A stretch of 64,000 nucleotides of DNA from CATQHS01 sp963422655 (GCA_963422655.1 OY730440.1:1674001-1738000), one strand, 5' to 3'; positions 8,611 through 17,734 are shown, numbered from the stretch's first letter. The notes: generated by a model not told the origin, from the sequence alone. A program made the numbers and translations.

Positions 8611-9532
8611 GATGCGATGATACTGACGAGATCACCGATTCTCCGTATCGCTCGACCGTCTCGATGGCACGGGCCAGCGAGTGGCCCGGTACGTTCACCC
8701 CGCACCAGGTCACCCCCAGGCCTCGTAGCTCCTCCAAGCCCTCGCAGTGGGCATCGGCGTCGAAACCGGGCTCGGCTGGGGAGCCGCCGGCCCGGGTCGT
8801 GAACGACACGTCGATGTCGGCTCGGTCCCGCCCGGCGCTGTCGACCAGTCGCCACAGATCATCGAGCATCACCCGCAAGTCCTTTACCGTCTCCAGCGGG
8901 GGGGTGCGGGCGGTGGCAGCCAAGCCACCAGCGGCAGCGAAAGGAACCCAGCCGTCGGCCCCGGCCACCACCCGGCGTCGGCTCAGTCGGCTGTTACCCC
9001 CGACCCAGATCGGCACCGGCCGGGCGGGCTTGGGGTTCACCGTCTGGCCGGGGGCGGTGAACCGGCGGCCCCGGTAGGCGAAGTCGTCGCGGTTCCACAC
9101 TCCCCGCAGCACCTCGATGGCCTCGTCGAACAGGTGGTTGCGCTCGTCGAAGTCGACACCGAGAGCCCGGTACTCGCCCCGGAGGTAACCGGTGCCGACC
9201 GCCAGCACGAAACGCCCCTCCGACAAGGCGTCGATGGTGGCTACCGACTTGGCCACCAGGAACGGGTTGCGGTACGGGAGCACCACGATGTTGGGGATCA
9301 GCAGCAGCCGGTCGGTGACGGCAGCCACGAAGGCCAGAGCCGCGAACGGGTCGAAGGCGTCGTGGCCCCCGGCCCGGATCCAGCGGTGGGTGGGGGCGGG
9401 ATGGTCGGTGAAGCCGACCCCGTCGAAACCGGCTCGCTCGGCAGCGACCGCGAAGCGGGTCAATCCCTGTTTGGTCGTGAGCTCCGGGTCGTAGGGGTGG
9501 CGCACCATCGGGTACGTGACCGAGAACTTCAC
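8603..9532 (-). CDS. LLM-class flavin/F420-dependent oxidoreductase
   Basis: A 309-residue luciferase-like monooxygenase fold protein of the F420-dependent type (TIGR03619-like). Features are the GFDGVGFTDHPAP segment, GRFVLAVGTGYLRGEY, and PVPIWVGGNS, all characteristic of this family. The GTG start at 9532 overlaps the kinase stop (GTGA), which rules out the longer frame read through the kinase end. It probably reduces or oxidises a hydride-transfer substrate using reduced F420 or FMN. It is the middle gene of the kinase-LLM-amidohydrolase operon. Confidence 0.9.
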   Translation of the reverse strand: MKFSVTYPMVRHPYDPELTTKQGLTRFAVAAERAGFDGVGFTDHPAPTHRWIRAGGHDAFDPFAALAFVAAVTDRLLLIPNIVVLPYRNPFLVAKSVATIDALSEGRFVLAVGTGYLRGEYRALGVDFDERNHLFDEAIEVLRGVWNRDDFAYRGRRFTAPGQTVNPKPARPVPIWVGGNSRLSRRRVVAGADGWVPFAAAGGLAATARTPPLETVKDLRVMLDDLWRLVDSAGRDRADIDVSFTTRAGGSPAEPGFDADAHCEGLEELRGLGVTWCGVNVPGHSLARAIETVERYGESVISSVSSHHG

Positions 9533-10860
9533 CGGTCGGTCCCTTCCCGGTCGGTCCCTTCCCGGAACCGGCGATAGCGACTTTCGCACCCGGTCACATG
9601 GCCATGGCGAGGCTCGACCCGATGACCGATACGGCCCCATCGCCGAGCCCCCGACGTGTCGGGTTCGAGCCCGGCCGTGACCCGGGCGATGTAGGCGGCG
9701 CCGAGGGCGGCCCCCTCGGGCTCGGCCGACACGTCGACGGTCAGCCCGGTGGTATCGGCCAGCGCCTGCATCCAGGGCGCCGACCGGGTCCCGCCCCCGG
9801 TGGCGACGATACGGGTCGGGTTGATACCGGCCCGATCGAGATGATGGCGGACCACAAATCCGGCTGCCTCGTAGGCGGCCATGAGCACGTGAGCCGAAGT
9901 GTGACCCACGTGCAGGTCGAGCAAATCGGCTCGACGGTTCGGATCATGCAGCGGCGTCCGCTCCCCCCGCGGGTACGGCAGCCACACCGGGAGGTCATCG
10001 GGGCCGAGAGACAGCAGTTCCTCGGCCCTGATGTCGCCCACCATCTGGCGGACCCGGTCGATGAAAAGGCCGCCGGCGCTGCTGGCGCCACCGACGGCCA
10101 CCAGGCCCGGACTGGTGTAGGGGATGGTCCACAAGCCCTCGACCTCGAGCCAGTCATCGGTGAGAACCCAGGGCAGAAGCGTCGTGCCGCACATTACGAG
10201 AACGTCACCCACCGCGTCGGCCGGGGCAATGAACTGTTCAGCCAGAACATCGACGGTTCCCCCCGACACCGCCGTTCCATCGCGCTCGCCCACGGCGAGT
10301 TCGCCCGAGCTGACCGACGGGAGCTGTTCGGGGCTCAAGGCCAACTCGTCGAGCCGATCGGGGTCCCACCTCTGCCCGTCGTAGAGCGGGACCATGGCCA
10401 TGGCCGTCGACGAGTTGATGACACCTACGCCGCACAACGCATGATTGGCCACCGCCTGGGCCGGCCACAACGACTCGACGCCTTCCTGCCCAGCCAGCCA
10501 GCGGGCGAAACCGACCGCTTCGCCGTCGTCGCTACCACCGGCCGGGCTTCGGCCTCGGCCGTCGCCGTAGAGCAGGCCGGCGGTGACCGGCACGCCCGAC
10601 CCGTCCACCCCGCACAGCGACGGCACCATGGCCGACACGGTTACGGCCGCCACCGGCCCCCGGGCCGAGACCACACCCCAAGCGGCCAGCACGCCGTCTA
10701 TCCAAGCTTGCCGAGGGTGGTGTTCGAACCGGTCGGGGTGCGGGGCCACGACTCGGTGCGGGATCCGGGCCCGGGCCAAGATGGTGCCAGCGCCGCTGAC
10801 CGATACCGCCTTCACCGAGGTGGTCCCGATGTCGATCCCGACCGTCACGTCACCGGTCAC
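9529..10860 (-). CDS. FGGY-family carbohydrate kinase
   Basis: A 443-residue sugar kinase. The N-terminal phosphate-1 loop is GIDIGTTSVKAVSV, a DGRGR element provides the catalytic Asp/Arg, and the C-terminal ATGGGTRSAPWMQALAD followed by EGAALGAAY is the FGGY_C signature. It most resembles xylulokinase-type members. The start is chosen at a GTG preceded by AGGAG at seven bases; the ATG at 10866 has the same AGGAG one base away and is less likely. It heads a leftward operon and faces a divergently read dehydrogenase-aldolase pair, so its sugar may feed that pathway. Confidence 0.9.
   Translation of the reverse strand: MTGDVTVGIDIGTTSVKAVSVSGAGTILARARIPHRVVAPHPDRFEHHPRQAWIDGVLAAWGVVSARGPVAAVTVSAMVPSLCGVDGSGVPVTAGLLYGDGRGRSPAGGSDDGEAVGFARWLAGQEGVESLWPAQAVANHALCGVGVINSSTAMAMVPLYDGQRWDPDRLDELALSPEQLPSVSSGELAVGERDGTAVSGGTVDVLAEQFIAPADAVGDVLVMCGTTLLPWVLTDDWLEVEGLWTIPYTSPGLVAVGGASSAGGLFIDRVRQMVGDIRAEELLSLGPDDLPVWLPYPRGERTPLHDPNRRADLLDLHVGHTSAHVLMAAYEAAGFVVRHHLDRAGINPTRIVATGGGTRSAPWMQALADTTGLTVDVSAEPEGAALGAAYIARVTAGLEPDTSGARRWGRIGHRVEPRHGHVTGCESRYRRFREGTDREGTDR
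9533..9562. repeat. 15-bp perfect tandem duplication at the kinase/LLM junction
   Basis: Two identical 15-base units (CGGTCGGTCCCTTCC on the plus strand) lie inside the 3' end of the kinase gene. They duplicate the peptide REGTD at its C-terminus without changing frame. Confidence 0.85.
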
Positions 10861-10986
10861 ATCCATGCTCCTTTGCCGGTACATTCTTGCCATAATGACC
10901 TTCGGCGCCACATTGTTGCCGCCTCGGTACCTGATTGCCTTCGTCGGGCCTCTTCACGTCGGTGACAGTTCCGAGAACGGCGGTGG

Positions 10987-11970
10987 GTGCCGACACCCGT
11001 GACTCGACCCCGAGCCCTGGTAACGGCGCCGTTGCGGGGTGACGCCCTCGACGAGCTGCGCCTGATCGCCGATGTGGTGTTCGACCCGTGGATCGAGCAC
11101 CAGCCCATAAGGCTGTACGGATCCGATGATCTGGCCGCCCGGATCCGGGCTGAGGACGCCACCATCGTCATCTGCGAGGCCGACTCCTGCTGGGGCCCGG
11201 TACTGGATCTGCCGCTCTCGGTTATCGCGTCCACTCGAGGCCGGCCCGACAACGTCGACATCGAGGCGGCCACCCGGGCCGGCATCCCGGTGCTGCGCAC
11301 ACCGGGCCGCAACGCTGACGCCGTGGCCGAGATGACCGTGGCGCTGCTCATGGCGGTGAACCGGTTCGTGGTGGCCGGCGACCGCGACGTCCGGGCCGGG
11401 ACGGTGTTCAGCTCGACTCTGCCCTACCAGCGTTACCGGGCCTGGCAGGTGGCCGGCCGTACTGCGGGACTGGTGGGGCTCGGCGCGGTGGGCCGGGCCA
11501 CCAAGTGGCGCCTCGAGGGGCTGGGGATGAACGTGATCGCCAGCGATCCCTACGCCGACGATGCCGAATTCGAGCTCGACGAGCTGTTGACTGTCGCCGA
11601 TGTGGTGTCGATGCACGCCGCGATCACTCCCGAGACCCTGGGGATGATCGGAACCGACCAGTTCGCCCGGATGGCCCCGGGCGCCATCTTCTTGAACTCG
11701 GCTCGGGCCGGGCTCCACGACATCGGCGCGCTGGTTGCCGCCTTGCAGTCCGGCCACCTGGGTGGGGCCGGCCTCGATCATTTCGACGGCGAGATCCTGC
11801 CTGCCGATCATCCCCTCGTCGCCATGAACAACGTGGTTCTCACCCCCCACATCGGGGGTGCCACCTACGACGTGGAGTCGAACCAGACCGCCATGGTCGT
11901 GGCCGACATCAAGGCCATCTTGACCGGAGAGCTGCCAGTGCGCTGCGCCAACCCGGAGGTACTGGCGTGA
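10987..11970 (+). CDS. NAD-dependent D-isomer 2-hydroxyacid dehydrogenase
   Basis: A 327-residue enzyme of the phosphoglycerate dehydrogenase/glyoxylate reductase group. The Rossmann motif GLGAVGRATKWRLEGLG ends in an acidic ASDPY that favours NAD. NSARAGLHD carries the substrate arginine and LTPHIGGAT the catalytic histidine. The GTG start follows the divergent kinase by about 126 bases, where shared promoters must lie. Its stop overlaps the aldolase start (GTGA). A role in oxidising a sugar-acid or 2-hydroxyacid intermediate is inferred. Confidence 0.9.
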   Translation: MPTPVTRPRALVTAPLRGDALDELRLIADVVFDPWIEHQPIRLYGSDDLAARIRAEDATIVICEADSCWGPVLDLPLSVIASTRGRPDNVDIEAATRAGIPVLRTPGRNADAVAEMTVALLMAVNRFVVAGDRDVRAGTVFSSTLPYQRYRAWQVAGRTAGLVGLGAVGRATKWRLEGLGMNVIASDPYADDAEFELDELLTVADVVSMHAAITPETLGMIGTDQFARMAPGAIFLNSARAGLHDIGALVAALQSGHLGGAGLDHFDGEILPADHPLVAMNNVVLTPHIGGATYDVESNQTAMVVADIKAILTGELPVRCANPEVLA

Positions 11971-12653
11971 ATGACACTCACGCCAGCCCGACCGATATCC
12001 GCCAAGAGGTGGTCGACGCCGCGCTGGAGATGGAACGGGCCGGCCTGGTAGTGGGCACGGCCGGCAACGTCTCGGGCCGCCAGACCGACGGAACCGTCTG
12101 TCTCACCCCGTCCTCCACGCCCTATGACCAAGTGACCGTCCACGATTTGGCCGTCTTGGATCTCGACGGGGAACAGGTGGCCGGCTCGGGCCGCCCCTCC
12201 ACCGAGAGAGCCATGCATCTGGCCTGCTATACCACCTTCGACGAGGTGAGCGGGGTGGTCCATTGCCATCCGCCCCACGCATCCATGTTCGCCGTGGCCC
12301 GCCAGCCCATACCGGCTTGCATCGAAGAGGTGATCGTCTACGTGGGCGGTGACGTGCCGGTGGCCGGTTACGCCACCACCGGCACCCAGGAACTCGCCGA
12401 CGAGGTTGTCCGCCATCTCGGTGACCGAGGCGCGGTGCTGATGGCCAATCATGGCCTGCTGTGCGTGGGTAAGTCACCAGCCGATGCTCTGCACACCGCT
12501 TCTGTGGTGGAACACACGGCCAAGATCGTCTTCGGAGCCCGGATGCTGGGCGGGGTGGCGCCGCTACCCGACAACATCACCGAGAGCTTCGCCAGCATCT
12601 ACGGCTTCATTCGAGACAAATGGCCGGCACCCGACAACGCCGGCCGATCCTGA
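11967..12653 (+). CDS. Class II aldolase/adducin family protein
   Basis: A 228-residue zinc aldolase of the L-fuculose-1-phosphate aldolase/ribulose-5-phosphate epimerase type. VVHCHPPHA gives the HxH zinc pair and MANHGLLCVG the conserved NHG element; TAGNVSGR near residue 33 is the phosphate loop. GGAGG lies seven bases before the GTG start, which overlaps the dehydrogenase stop. Kinase, dehydrogenase and aldolase together would allow phosphorylation, oxidation and cleavage of a sugar or sugar acid, although the kinase reads the other way. Confidence 0.9.
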   Translation: MNDTHASPTDIRQEVVDAALEMERAGLVVGTAGNVSGRQTDGTVCLTPSSTPYDQVTVHDLAVLDLDGEQVAGSGRPSTERAMHLACYTTFDEVSGVVHCHPPHASMFAVARQPIPACIEEVIVYVGGDVPVAGYATTGTQELADEVVRHLGDRGAVLMANHGLLCVGKSPADALHTASVVEHTAKIVFGARMLGGVAPLPDNITESFASIYGFIRDKWPAPDNAGRS

Positions 12654-12723
12654 GCGAACCACTGCCGCCGGCGAAGCTGTCGGGCGCGGGCAACCGAGCA
12701 AGGAACCGACGAGGAGACGATCC

Positions 12724-13587
12724 ATGGACCACATGCTCTACGAGACCGATGACCGAGTGGCGATAATCACCTTGAACCGGCCTTCGAAGGCCAACGCCGT
12801 CAACGGCCAGACGCTGGACGAAATGAACGACTGCTTCATGCGGGCCAGCTCCGACAGTGAGACAAGGGTCATAGTCCTGCGGGCCAACGGCAAGCACTTC
12901 TCGGCCGGCCACGACCTCTCGGGCACCGACGAAGCGTTGGCGAAAGCAGCCGAGGGCGATGACGGACCGGCCGCCACCAGCTCCATCGACTGGAAATCTC
13001 GTGGCCTCGAAGCCATCTACGAGTGGGAGGCGGTGCGGTACCTCGGATACAGCCGAGCATGGCGTGACATACCCAAGCCAACCATCGCCGCCGTCCAGGG
13101 CCAATGCATCGCCGGCGGTCTCATGCTGTGCTGGCCCTGCGATCTGATCATCGCCGCCGACAACGCCATGTTCTCCGACCCCGTGGCCCGGATGGGCATC
13201 GGCGGGGTGGAGTACCACGGTCACACCTGGGAGCTCGGGCCTCGCAAAGCCAAGGAGATGCTGTTCACGGCCCGGCGCTTCAGCGCCACCGAAGCCGAGG
13301 CGGCGGGCATGGTCAATCGAGTAGTGCCCCTCGACGACCTCGATAGCGCCACAATGGCGCTGGCCCACGAGATAGCCCGGATGCATCCCTTCGCTCTGGC
13401 CCAGTCCAAGCGGGCCGTCAACCAGACCATGGACATCCAGGGCTTCTACTCGGCCCTCCAGGCTGTTTTCGACATACATCAGACCGGTCACGGCAATGCC
13501 CTCTCGGTCGGGGGTTACCCGGTGCTGATGGGCCTGAGCGACATGAAGAGCGACACGAAGAGCGACACGAAGAACGCGAAATCTTGA
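12724..13587 (+). CDS. Enoyl-CoA hydratase/isomerase family protein
   Basis: A 287-residue crotonase-fold enzyme. LNRPSKANAVN begins the fold, KHFSAGHDLSG forms the first half of the oxyanion hole, and AVQGQCIAGGLMLCWPCDL gives the second half and trimer contacts. One of the usual acid/base glutamates is not obvious, so hydratase versus isomerase or hydrolase activity cannot be set. GAGGAG lies about nine bases before the ATG. The C-terminus carries a threefold 12-base tandem repeat encoding SDTK-like units. The TGA overlaps the transporter's TTG start. Confidence 0.9.
   Translation: MDHMLYETDDRVAIITLNRPSKANAVNGQTLDEMNDCFMRASSDSETRVIVLRANGKHFSAGHDLSGTDEALAKAAEGDDGPAATSSIDWKSRGLEAIYEWEAVRYLGYSRAWRDIPKPTIAAVQGQCIAGGLMLCWPCDLIIAADNAMFSDPVARMGIGGVEYHGHTWELGPRKAKEMLFTARRFSATEAEAAGMVNRVVPLDDLDSATMALAHEIARMHPFALAQSKRAVNQTMDIQGFYSALQAVFDIHQTGHGNALSVGGYPVLMGLSDMKSDTKSDTKNAKS
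13537..13572. repeat. 12-bp tandem repeat, three copies, in the enoyl-CoA hydratase C-terminus
   Basis: AGCGACATGAAG followed by two copies of AGCGACACGAAG. The units are in frame and add an SDxK-type tail after the crotonase fold ends. Confidence 0.9.
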
Positions 13588-15137
13588 ACCTCTACGAGCG
13601 GCCTGACATATACGCCCGAAGGTGGTTCCTGCTCGGGATTCTGAGTCTCAGCCTGATTCTGGTAGTGATGGCGGTTTCGGGCCTCAATGTGGCCCTGCCC
13701 ACGCTTCAACGCGACATCGGGGTGACCGGCCCGGAGTTGCAGTGGATCGTGAACGCCTACGCCATAGCTTTCGGCGGCCTGCTTCTCACCGGTGGAGCCA
13801 TCGGTGACCGCTACGGCCGCAAAGGAGCACTCCAGAGCGGGTTGCTGGTCTTCGGGCTCGGGGTTCTCATGGGCGGTCTCGCCGACACCGGAGCTCTGGT
13901 CCTGACCGCCCGGGCCGTCATGGGGTTGGGAGGCGCCTTCGTGATGCCGGCAACCCTGTCGCTCATCATCGAGATCTTCCCACCCGATGAACGGCCCAGA
14001 GCTATCGCCATCTGGGCCGGTTTCGCCGGTGGTGGCGCGGCGCTGGGGCCCTTGCTCACCGGCTTGTTCGTGAGCGGGTGGTGGTTCGTTCCGGCCTGGG
14101 GTTGGGAGGCCGGTTTCATCTACAACCTGCCCGTCGTCGTACTGGTCATGGTGGCCGTGGGGGTGTGGCTGCCCCGATCACGCGACCCGCTCACACCGCC
14201 GCTCGACCCGGCCGGGGCCGGGCTGTCCATCGTGGCGGTCACCGCTTTGATCTACGCCATCATCGAAGGCCCCGAACAGGGTTGGACCGCTTCAGCGGTG
14301 GTGGCCGGATTCGTGGTGACGGCCGTCTTCGGAGTCGCCCTGCTGGCTTGGCAGCGCCGGGCCCGCCATCCCATGCTACCGCTGGAGCTGTTCGCCAACC
14401 GGGCCTTCAGCACCGGCTCGGCCGTGATCGCGGTGACCTTCATGGTCATGATCGGTTTCTGGTTCTTGTTCGCGCTGTACGTGCAGTTCGTGCTGGGGTA
14501 CAGCGCCCTGCAAGCGGGGCTGGCCACCATGCCCGAGGCCTTGGCGTCCATGGTGGTGGCGCCGTTCACCGCCACTTGGGCCGAGAGGTTCGGATCGCGG
14601 CGGGTCATGGTGATCGGGTTCACGGTTCTGGCGTTGACCTTCGGTTTCTTCTCGTTCGCCGGGACCGGCACCAGCTACTGGTACCTGCTGGGTCCGCTGG
14701 TTCTGGCCGGTGTAGGGCTGAGCCTGACCATGATCCCGGCCACCAACGACATCATGGCCGCCACCCCCTTCGCCAAGGCCGGGGTGGGGTCGGCCGTCAA
14801 CGACACGGCCCGAGAGCTGGGCGCCGCCCTCGGCATCGCCACGCTCGGTGCCCTCTCGACTTCGATATACCGCAATAGCGTCGACACCGGCGGATTTCCC
14901 GTCGAGCTGGTCGAACCGGCCGGTGAATCGATCGGAGCCGCCATCGAGACGGTCTACGGCCTGGCCGGGAGGGGAGTCCTCGCCGAGCCCGCCGTCCAGG
15001 CCGTGCTCACCGAAACCGGTCAGGCTTTCAGCACCGCTTTCGCCCGCACCATGGCCGTGTCGGCAGGGCTGTCGGTTGCGGTGGCCTTGGGGCTGGCCGC
15101 CGCCGGCCTCCGTCGAGATAGACGTTTCTTCACGTGA
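13584..15137 (+). CDS. MFS transporter, DHA2 (EmrB/QacA-type) family
   Basis: A 517-residue polytopic membrane protein with about 14 hydrophobic segments. The cytoplasmic loop GDRYGRKG between segments 2 and 3 and the long C-terminal half identify the 14-TM drug:H+ antiporter family. It starts at a TTG that overlaps the hydratase stop (TTGA), so it is translationally coupled to the catabolic genes; export of a pathway intermediate or of a toxic substrate is a reasonable inference. The 3' end overlaps the decayed Fic gene on the other strand by eight bases. Confidence 0.92.
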   Translation: MNLYERPDIYARRWFLLGILSLSLILVVMAVSGLNVALPTLQRDIGVTGPELQWIVNAYAIAFGGLLLTGGAIGDRYGRKGALQSGLLVFGLGVLMGGLADTGALVLTARAVMGLGGAFVMPATLSLIIEIFPPDERPRAIAIWAGFAGGGAALGPLLTGLFVSGWWFVPAWGWEAGFIYNLPVVVLVMVAVGVWLPRSRDPLTPPLDPAGAGLSIVAVTALIYAIIEGPEQGWTASAVVAGFVVTAVFGVALLAWQRRARHPMLPLELFANRAFSTGSAVIAVTFMVMIGFWFLFALYVQFVLGYSALQAGLATMPEALASMVVAPFTATWAERFGSRRVMVIGFTVLALTFGFFSFAGTGTSYWYLLGPLVLAGVGLSLTMIPATNDIMAATPFAKAGVGSAVNDTARELGAALGIATLGALSTSIYRNSVDTGGFPVELVEPAGESIGAAIETVYGLAGRGVLAEPAVQAVLTETGQAFSTAFARTMAVSAGLSVAVALGLAAAGLRRDRRFFT

Positions 15138-15614
15138 GATCCTCTTCGAGGGCGCCTATCAACTCTGAGGCGATGAATCGCCGCTCTCGGCGCGGTCCGG
15201 GTGACATGTCTGCCAGTATCTCGAGATCGCTCAACTGGTCCAGCAATCTGAGACTGGTCGGGCGCTGTACGCCGAGCAGGCTCTCGACCCGGCCGGCGGT
15301 GATGATCGGGTAAAAACCAGAGCCAGGCGTCGAGATCGCCTCTTTCTCGTACGGCTTGGAGGCTGTCGTAGTACTCGATGCGGTGCCTCTCGAAGTACGG
15401 CGACAGGTAGAGCAAAGGCCGCGGGAGCCGGTCGCGGAGCACCAGATGGAAAACGATCATCAGCCGGCCCAGCCGGCCGTTGCCGTCGAGGAACGGATGT
15501 ATGGTCTCGAACTGGTAATGCAGCAAACCGTTCTGCACCAGTACGGGGAATGGCCCGGTTCTCGTGAACGAACCGCTCCCAGTCCGACAGGAGCGGGCCG
15601 GAGCCTACCGACCA
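15130..15614 (-). pseudogene. Fic/Doc-type AMPylase pseudogene (truncated, frameshifted)
   Basis: Three pieces of one Fic protein can be followed. An N-terminal piece with DWERFVHENRAIP comes first. After one extra C, a central piece follows with LVQNGLLHYQFETI and the complete catalytic motif HPFLDGNGRLGR. After a second frame change at the WLWF position comes a winged-helix-like end (ITAGRVESLLGV, RPTSLRLLDQL) that stops at 15130. About 55 residues normally between WLxFF and the winged helix are missing, as is the N-terminus upstream of an in-frame TAA at 15615-15617. It should not make a functional enzyme. Confidence 0.85.
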
Positions 15615-15660
15615 TTACGGAAACCAGGCTTTGTGTTATAGTCGACCCTTCACTTGTTCA

Positions 15661-15695
15661 TATCTGTAATGGTGACCAGCCGACCATTACAGATA
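15661..15695. promoter_or_regulatory. 13-bp perfect palindrome, probable operator
   Basis: TATCTGTAATGGT and its exact complement lie around a 9-base spacer between the lyase stop and the Fic remnant. An 11-base half-copy (CCGACCATTAC) recurs at 15608-15618. The arms are AT-rich and no T-run follows, so this is an operator rather than a terminator. It lies where a Fic gene's own promoter would be; self-repression by the winged-helix end is inferred. Confidence 0.55.
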
Positions 15696-15707
15696 ATCAA
15701 GTTTACG

Positions 15708-17069
15708 TTAAGGTTGAGTTGCGCGGGCCAGAACCCTGTCAACGATCCGGGCGGAAGCTCCCAGATAGTTTTCCGGTTTCAACATTTCGTGTAGCTCGGC
15801 CTTGGTTATCGAACTCGATACGGTCTCGTCGTCGCTCAGCGCCTGCTCGAGCGTTCGACCGGTGTCTCGAGCCGATCGGGCCAGATCGGTGACGAGCTGG
15901 TGAGCCTTTACCTTGCCGAGAGCGGCGGCCAGACGCATCATCACGTGTTCGGCATTGATCGACCCGGCTGAAAGGTCGAGGTTGCTCGCCATGCGCCCCA
16001 CATCCACGAGCAGGCCCGTGTAGATCCGACCCGTGTGGCGGAGCGCTCCGCTCGCCAGTATGGCCGTCTCGCTCAGCGAGACCCATTCCGCGGCCCAGGT
16101 GGACATGTCACGTTCGTGCCCGCCGCTCATCGTGTCCAAGATGACGGCGGGCTGCTGGCGCACTACGCGGCCCAGGGCAACCACCACTTCGGCCATCATC
16201 GGGTTGCTCTTCTGGGGCATCGTCGATGAGCCGACACTTCGACCCGTGCTCGGCTCGGACATCTCCGCGATCTCGGTCCGCTGGAGCTCTACCACTTCAC
16301 GGGCCATCCGGCAACACGTTGCCGTGACTACAGCAATGGAGAAACTGGCTTCGGCGAGGCGATCCCGGGCCACATGCCACGGGGTGGCCGGCACTCCCAG
16401 CCCCAGCCGTCGGCAGAACAGATCTTGCAGCTCGAGCCCGCGGTCGCCGAACGCGGCCAGCGTCCCGGCCGCCCCGCCGAGCTGACCGACCAGCACCCGA
16501 GGCTCGATCTCATCGATCCGGTCGCTACCACGACGCAACTCGTCGAGCATTACCGCCAGCTTGAGACCCAACGTGATCGGTACCGCATGCTGGCCGTGAG
16601 TGCGCCCGCTCATGGGTGTATCGCGGTATCGCCGAGCCAGCTTTTCGAGCGTGCTAATGATCGTCGCCAACTCCTTGCGGATGTGGGCCAAGGCGTCGCG
16701 CAGCATCAGTATCAAAGCCGTGTCGGTGATGTCCTGGGTGGTGGCGCCCCAGTGGAGCCACCTTGCGGCCTCTTCGGGCAGCCGGCGACCGAATTCGTCG
16801 AGGAAGGGAATCAACGGATGGCCAGAATCGGCGAGACGGTCGCGCAGAGGCGCGTAGTCGGCGACGGTGAACTCTCTGGCCAGTTGGTCGATCTCGTCTG
16901 CGGCCGATTGCGGAACGATCCCGAGCTCGGCTTGGGCTCGGGCCAGAGCCGCCTCGACCGTGGCCCAGTAACCCATCAGGCCGGCGTCGGAGAAGACACT
17001 ACGCATCTCCGGTGTGCCGAACTGATCGCGAAAGAGTCGCGAGCTGATAAAACCTGTATGCGAGGTCAT
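15708..17069 (-). CDS. Fumarase/aspartase superfamily lyase (adenylosuccinate lyase or CMLE-like)
   Basis: A 453-residue homotetrameric lyase. Motifs are HWGATTQDITDTA, SGRTHGQHAVPIT and the superfamily signature GSSTMPQKSNP near residue 275, which holds the catalytic serine loop. The sequence is intermediate between adenylosuccinate lyase and 3-carboxy-cis,cis-muconate cycloisomerase (PcaB). No purine or protocatechuate genes adjoin, so a catabolic PcaB-like role is as likely as PurB. It is divergent from the VOC gene with 56 bases between starts. Confidence 0.85.
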   Translation of the reverse strand: MTSHTGFISSRLFRDQFGTPEMRSVFSDAGLMGYWATVEAALARAQAELGIVPQSAADEIDQLAREFTVADYAPLRDRLADSGHPLIPFLDEFGRRLPEEAARWLHWGATTQDITDTALILMLRDALAHIRKELATIISTLEKLARRYRDTPMSGRTHGQHAVPITLGLKLAVMLDELRRGSDRIDEIEPRVLVGQLGGAAGTLAAFGDRGLELQDLFCRRLGLGVPATPWHVARDRLAEASFSIAVVTATCCRMAREVVELQRTEIAEMSEPSTGRSVGSSTMPQKSNPMMAEVVVALGRVVRQQPAVILDTMSGGHERDMSTWAAEWVSLSETAILASGALRHTGRIYTGLLVDVGRMASNLDLSAGSINAEHVMMRLAAALGKVKAHQLVTDLARSARDTGRTLEQALSDDETVSSSITKAELHEMLKPENYLGASARIVDRVLARATQP

Positions 17070-17125
17070 GGAGGAAACGTCCTCTGTCGGAGTCGAGGGC
17101 CTCGTTCGGGAAAGGTGGGATTGCC

Positions 17126-17608
17126 ATGTTGGCCGGGATAGCTCACGTTGGATTCACCGTCGGTGACATCGAGGCCGCCACCGGGTTCTACCGGTCTCTG
17201 TTCGGGTATGAGCCCGAAGTCCGTCGCATCTACCAGGCCGCCTATACAGCCGAACAGGTCGGCTATCCGGGAGCGAAGCTCGACATCGCCATATTCAAGA
17301 TCCCCGGTTCCGACGTTCGCTTGGAGTTGATCGAGTACCTCAACCCTCGCGGTACACCAGTGGACATCGAGACCAAAAACGCTGGCACTGCCCATATCTG
17401 CCTTATGACCGAGGATCTGCAGGCCGTCTTCGACAAGATGCTCAGCCTGGGCGCCGAGGCCCGCAGCGCCGCCGGAGTCCGAATCGACTCCGGACCGAAC
17501 GAGGGCCGCCATGTCTGTTACTTCCGCGACCCTGAAGGTCTGACCATCGAAGTGCTCGAAACCGTGTCGGTCCCGGCCCGAGGTCCCGATACCGATAGTC
17601 ACGGTTGA
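17126..17608 (+). CDS. VOC (glyoxalase/methylmalonyl-CoA epimerase-like) protein
   Basis: A 160-residue vicinal oxygen chelate protein made of two beta-alpha-beta-beta-beta modules. Candidate metal ligands are the histidine in IAHVGFTV, the glutamate in LELIEY, the histidine in TAHICLM and the glutamate in IEVLE. Family enzymes act as epimerases, isomerases or ring-cleavage dioxygenases. Its length and the AHICL element favour the epimerase/lactoylglutathione-lyase-like groups. It shares a divergent promoter region with the lyase, suggesting a common pathway. Confidence 0.88.
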   Translation: MLAGIAHVGFTVGDIEAATGFYRSLFGYEPEVRRIYQAAYTAEQVGYPGAKLDIAIFKIPGSDVRLELIEYLNPRGTPVDIETKNAGTAHICLMTEDLQAVFDKMLSLGAEARSAAGVRIDSGPNEGRHVCYFRDPEGLTIEVLETVSVPARGPDTDSHG

Positions 17609-17734
17609 CCCGCTAACCGTCGATGACGCCAACAGCGTCGTCCACCGGCGACGGGTCGTCCATGCCGTGATCGAGCGGAAAGAACGATCAGCCCACGGCC
17701 GTGATGGCGGTATGGCCGTTGCGTCATTGCGCGA

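Noticed and set aside
9598..10965. 455-codon plus-strand frame opposite the FGGY kinase
   Set aside because: The kinase strand has all FGGY motifs; the opposing product has no recognisable fold.
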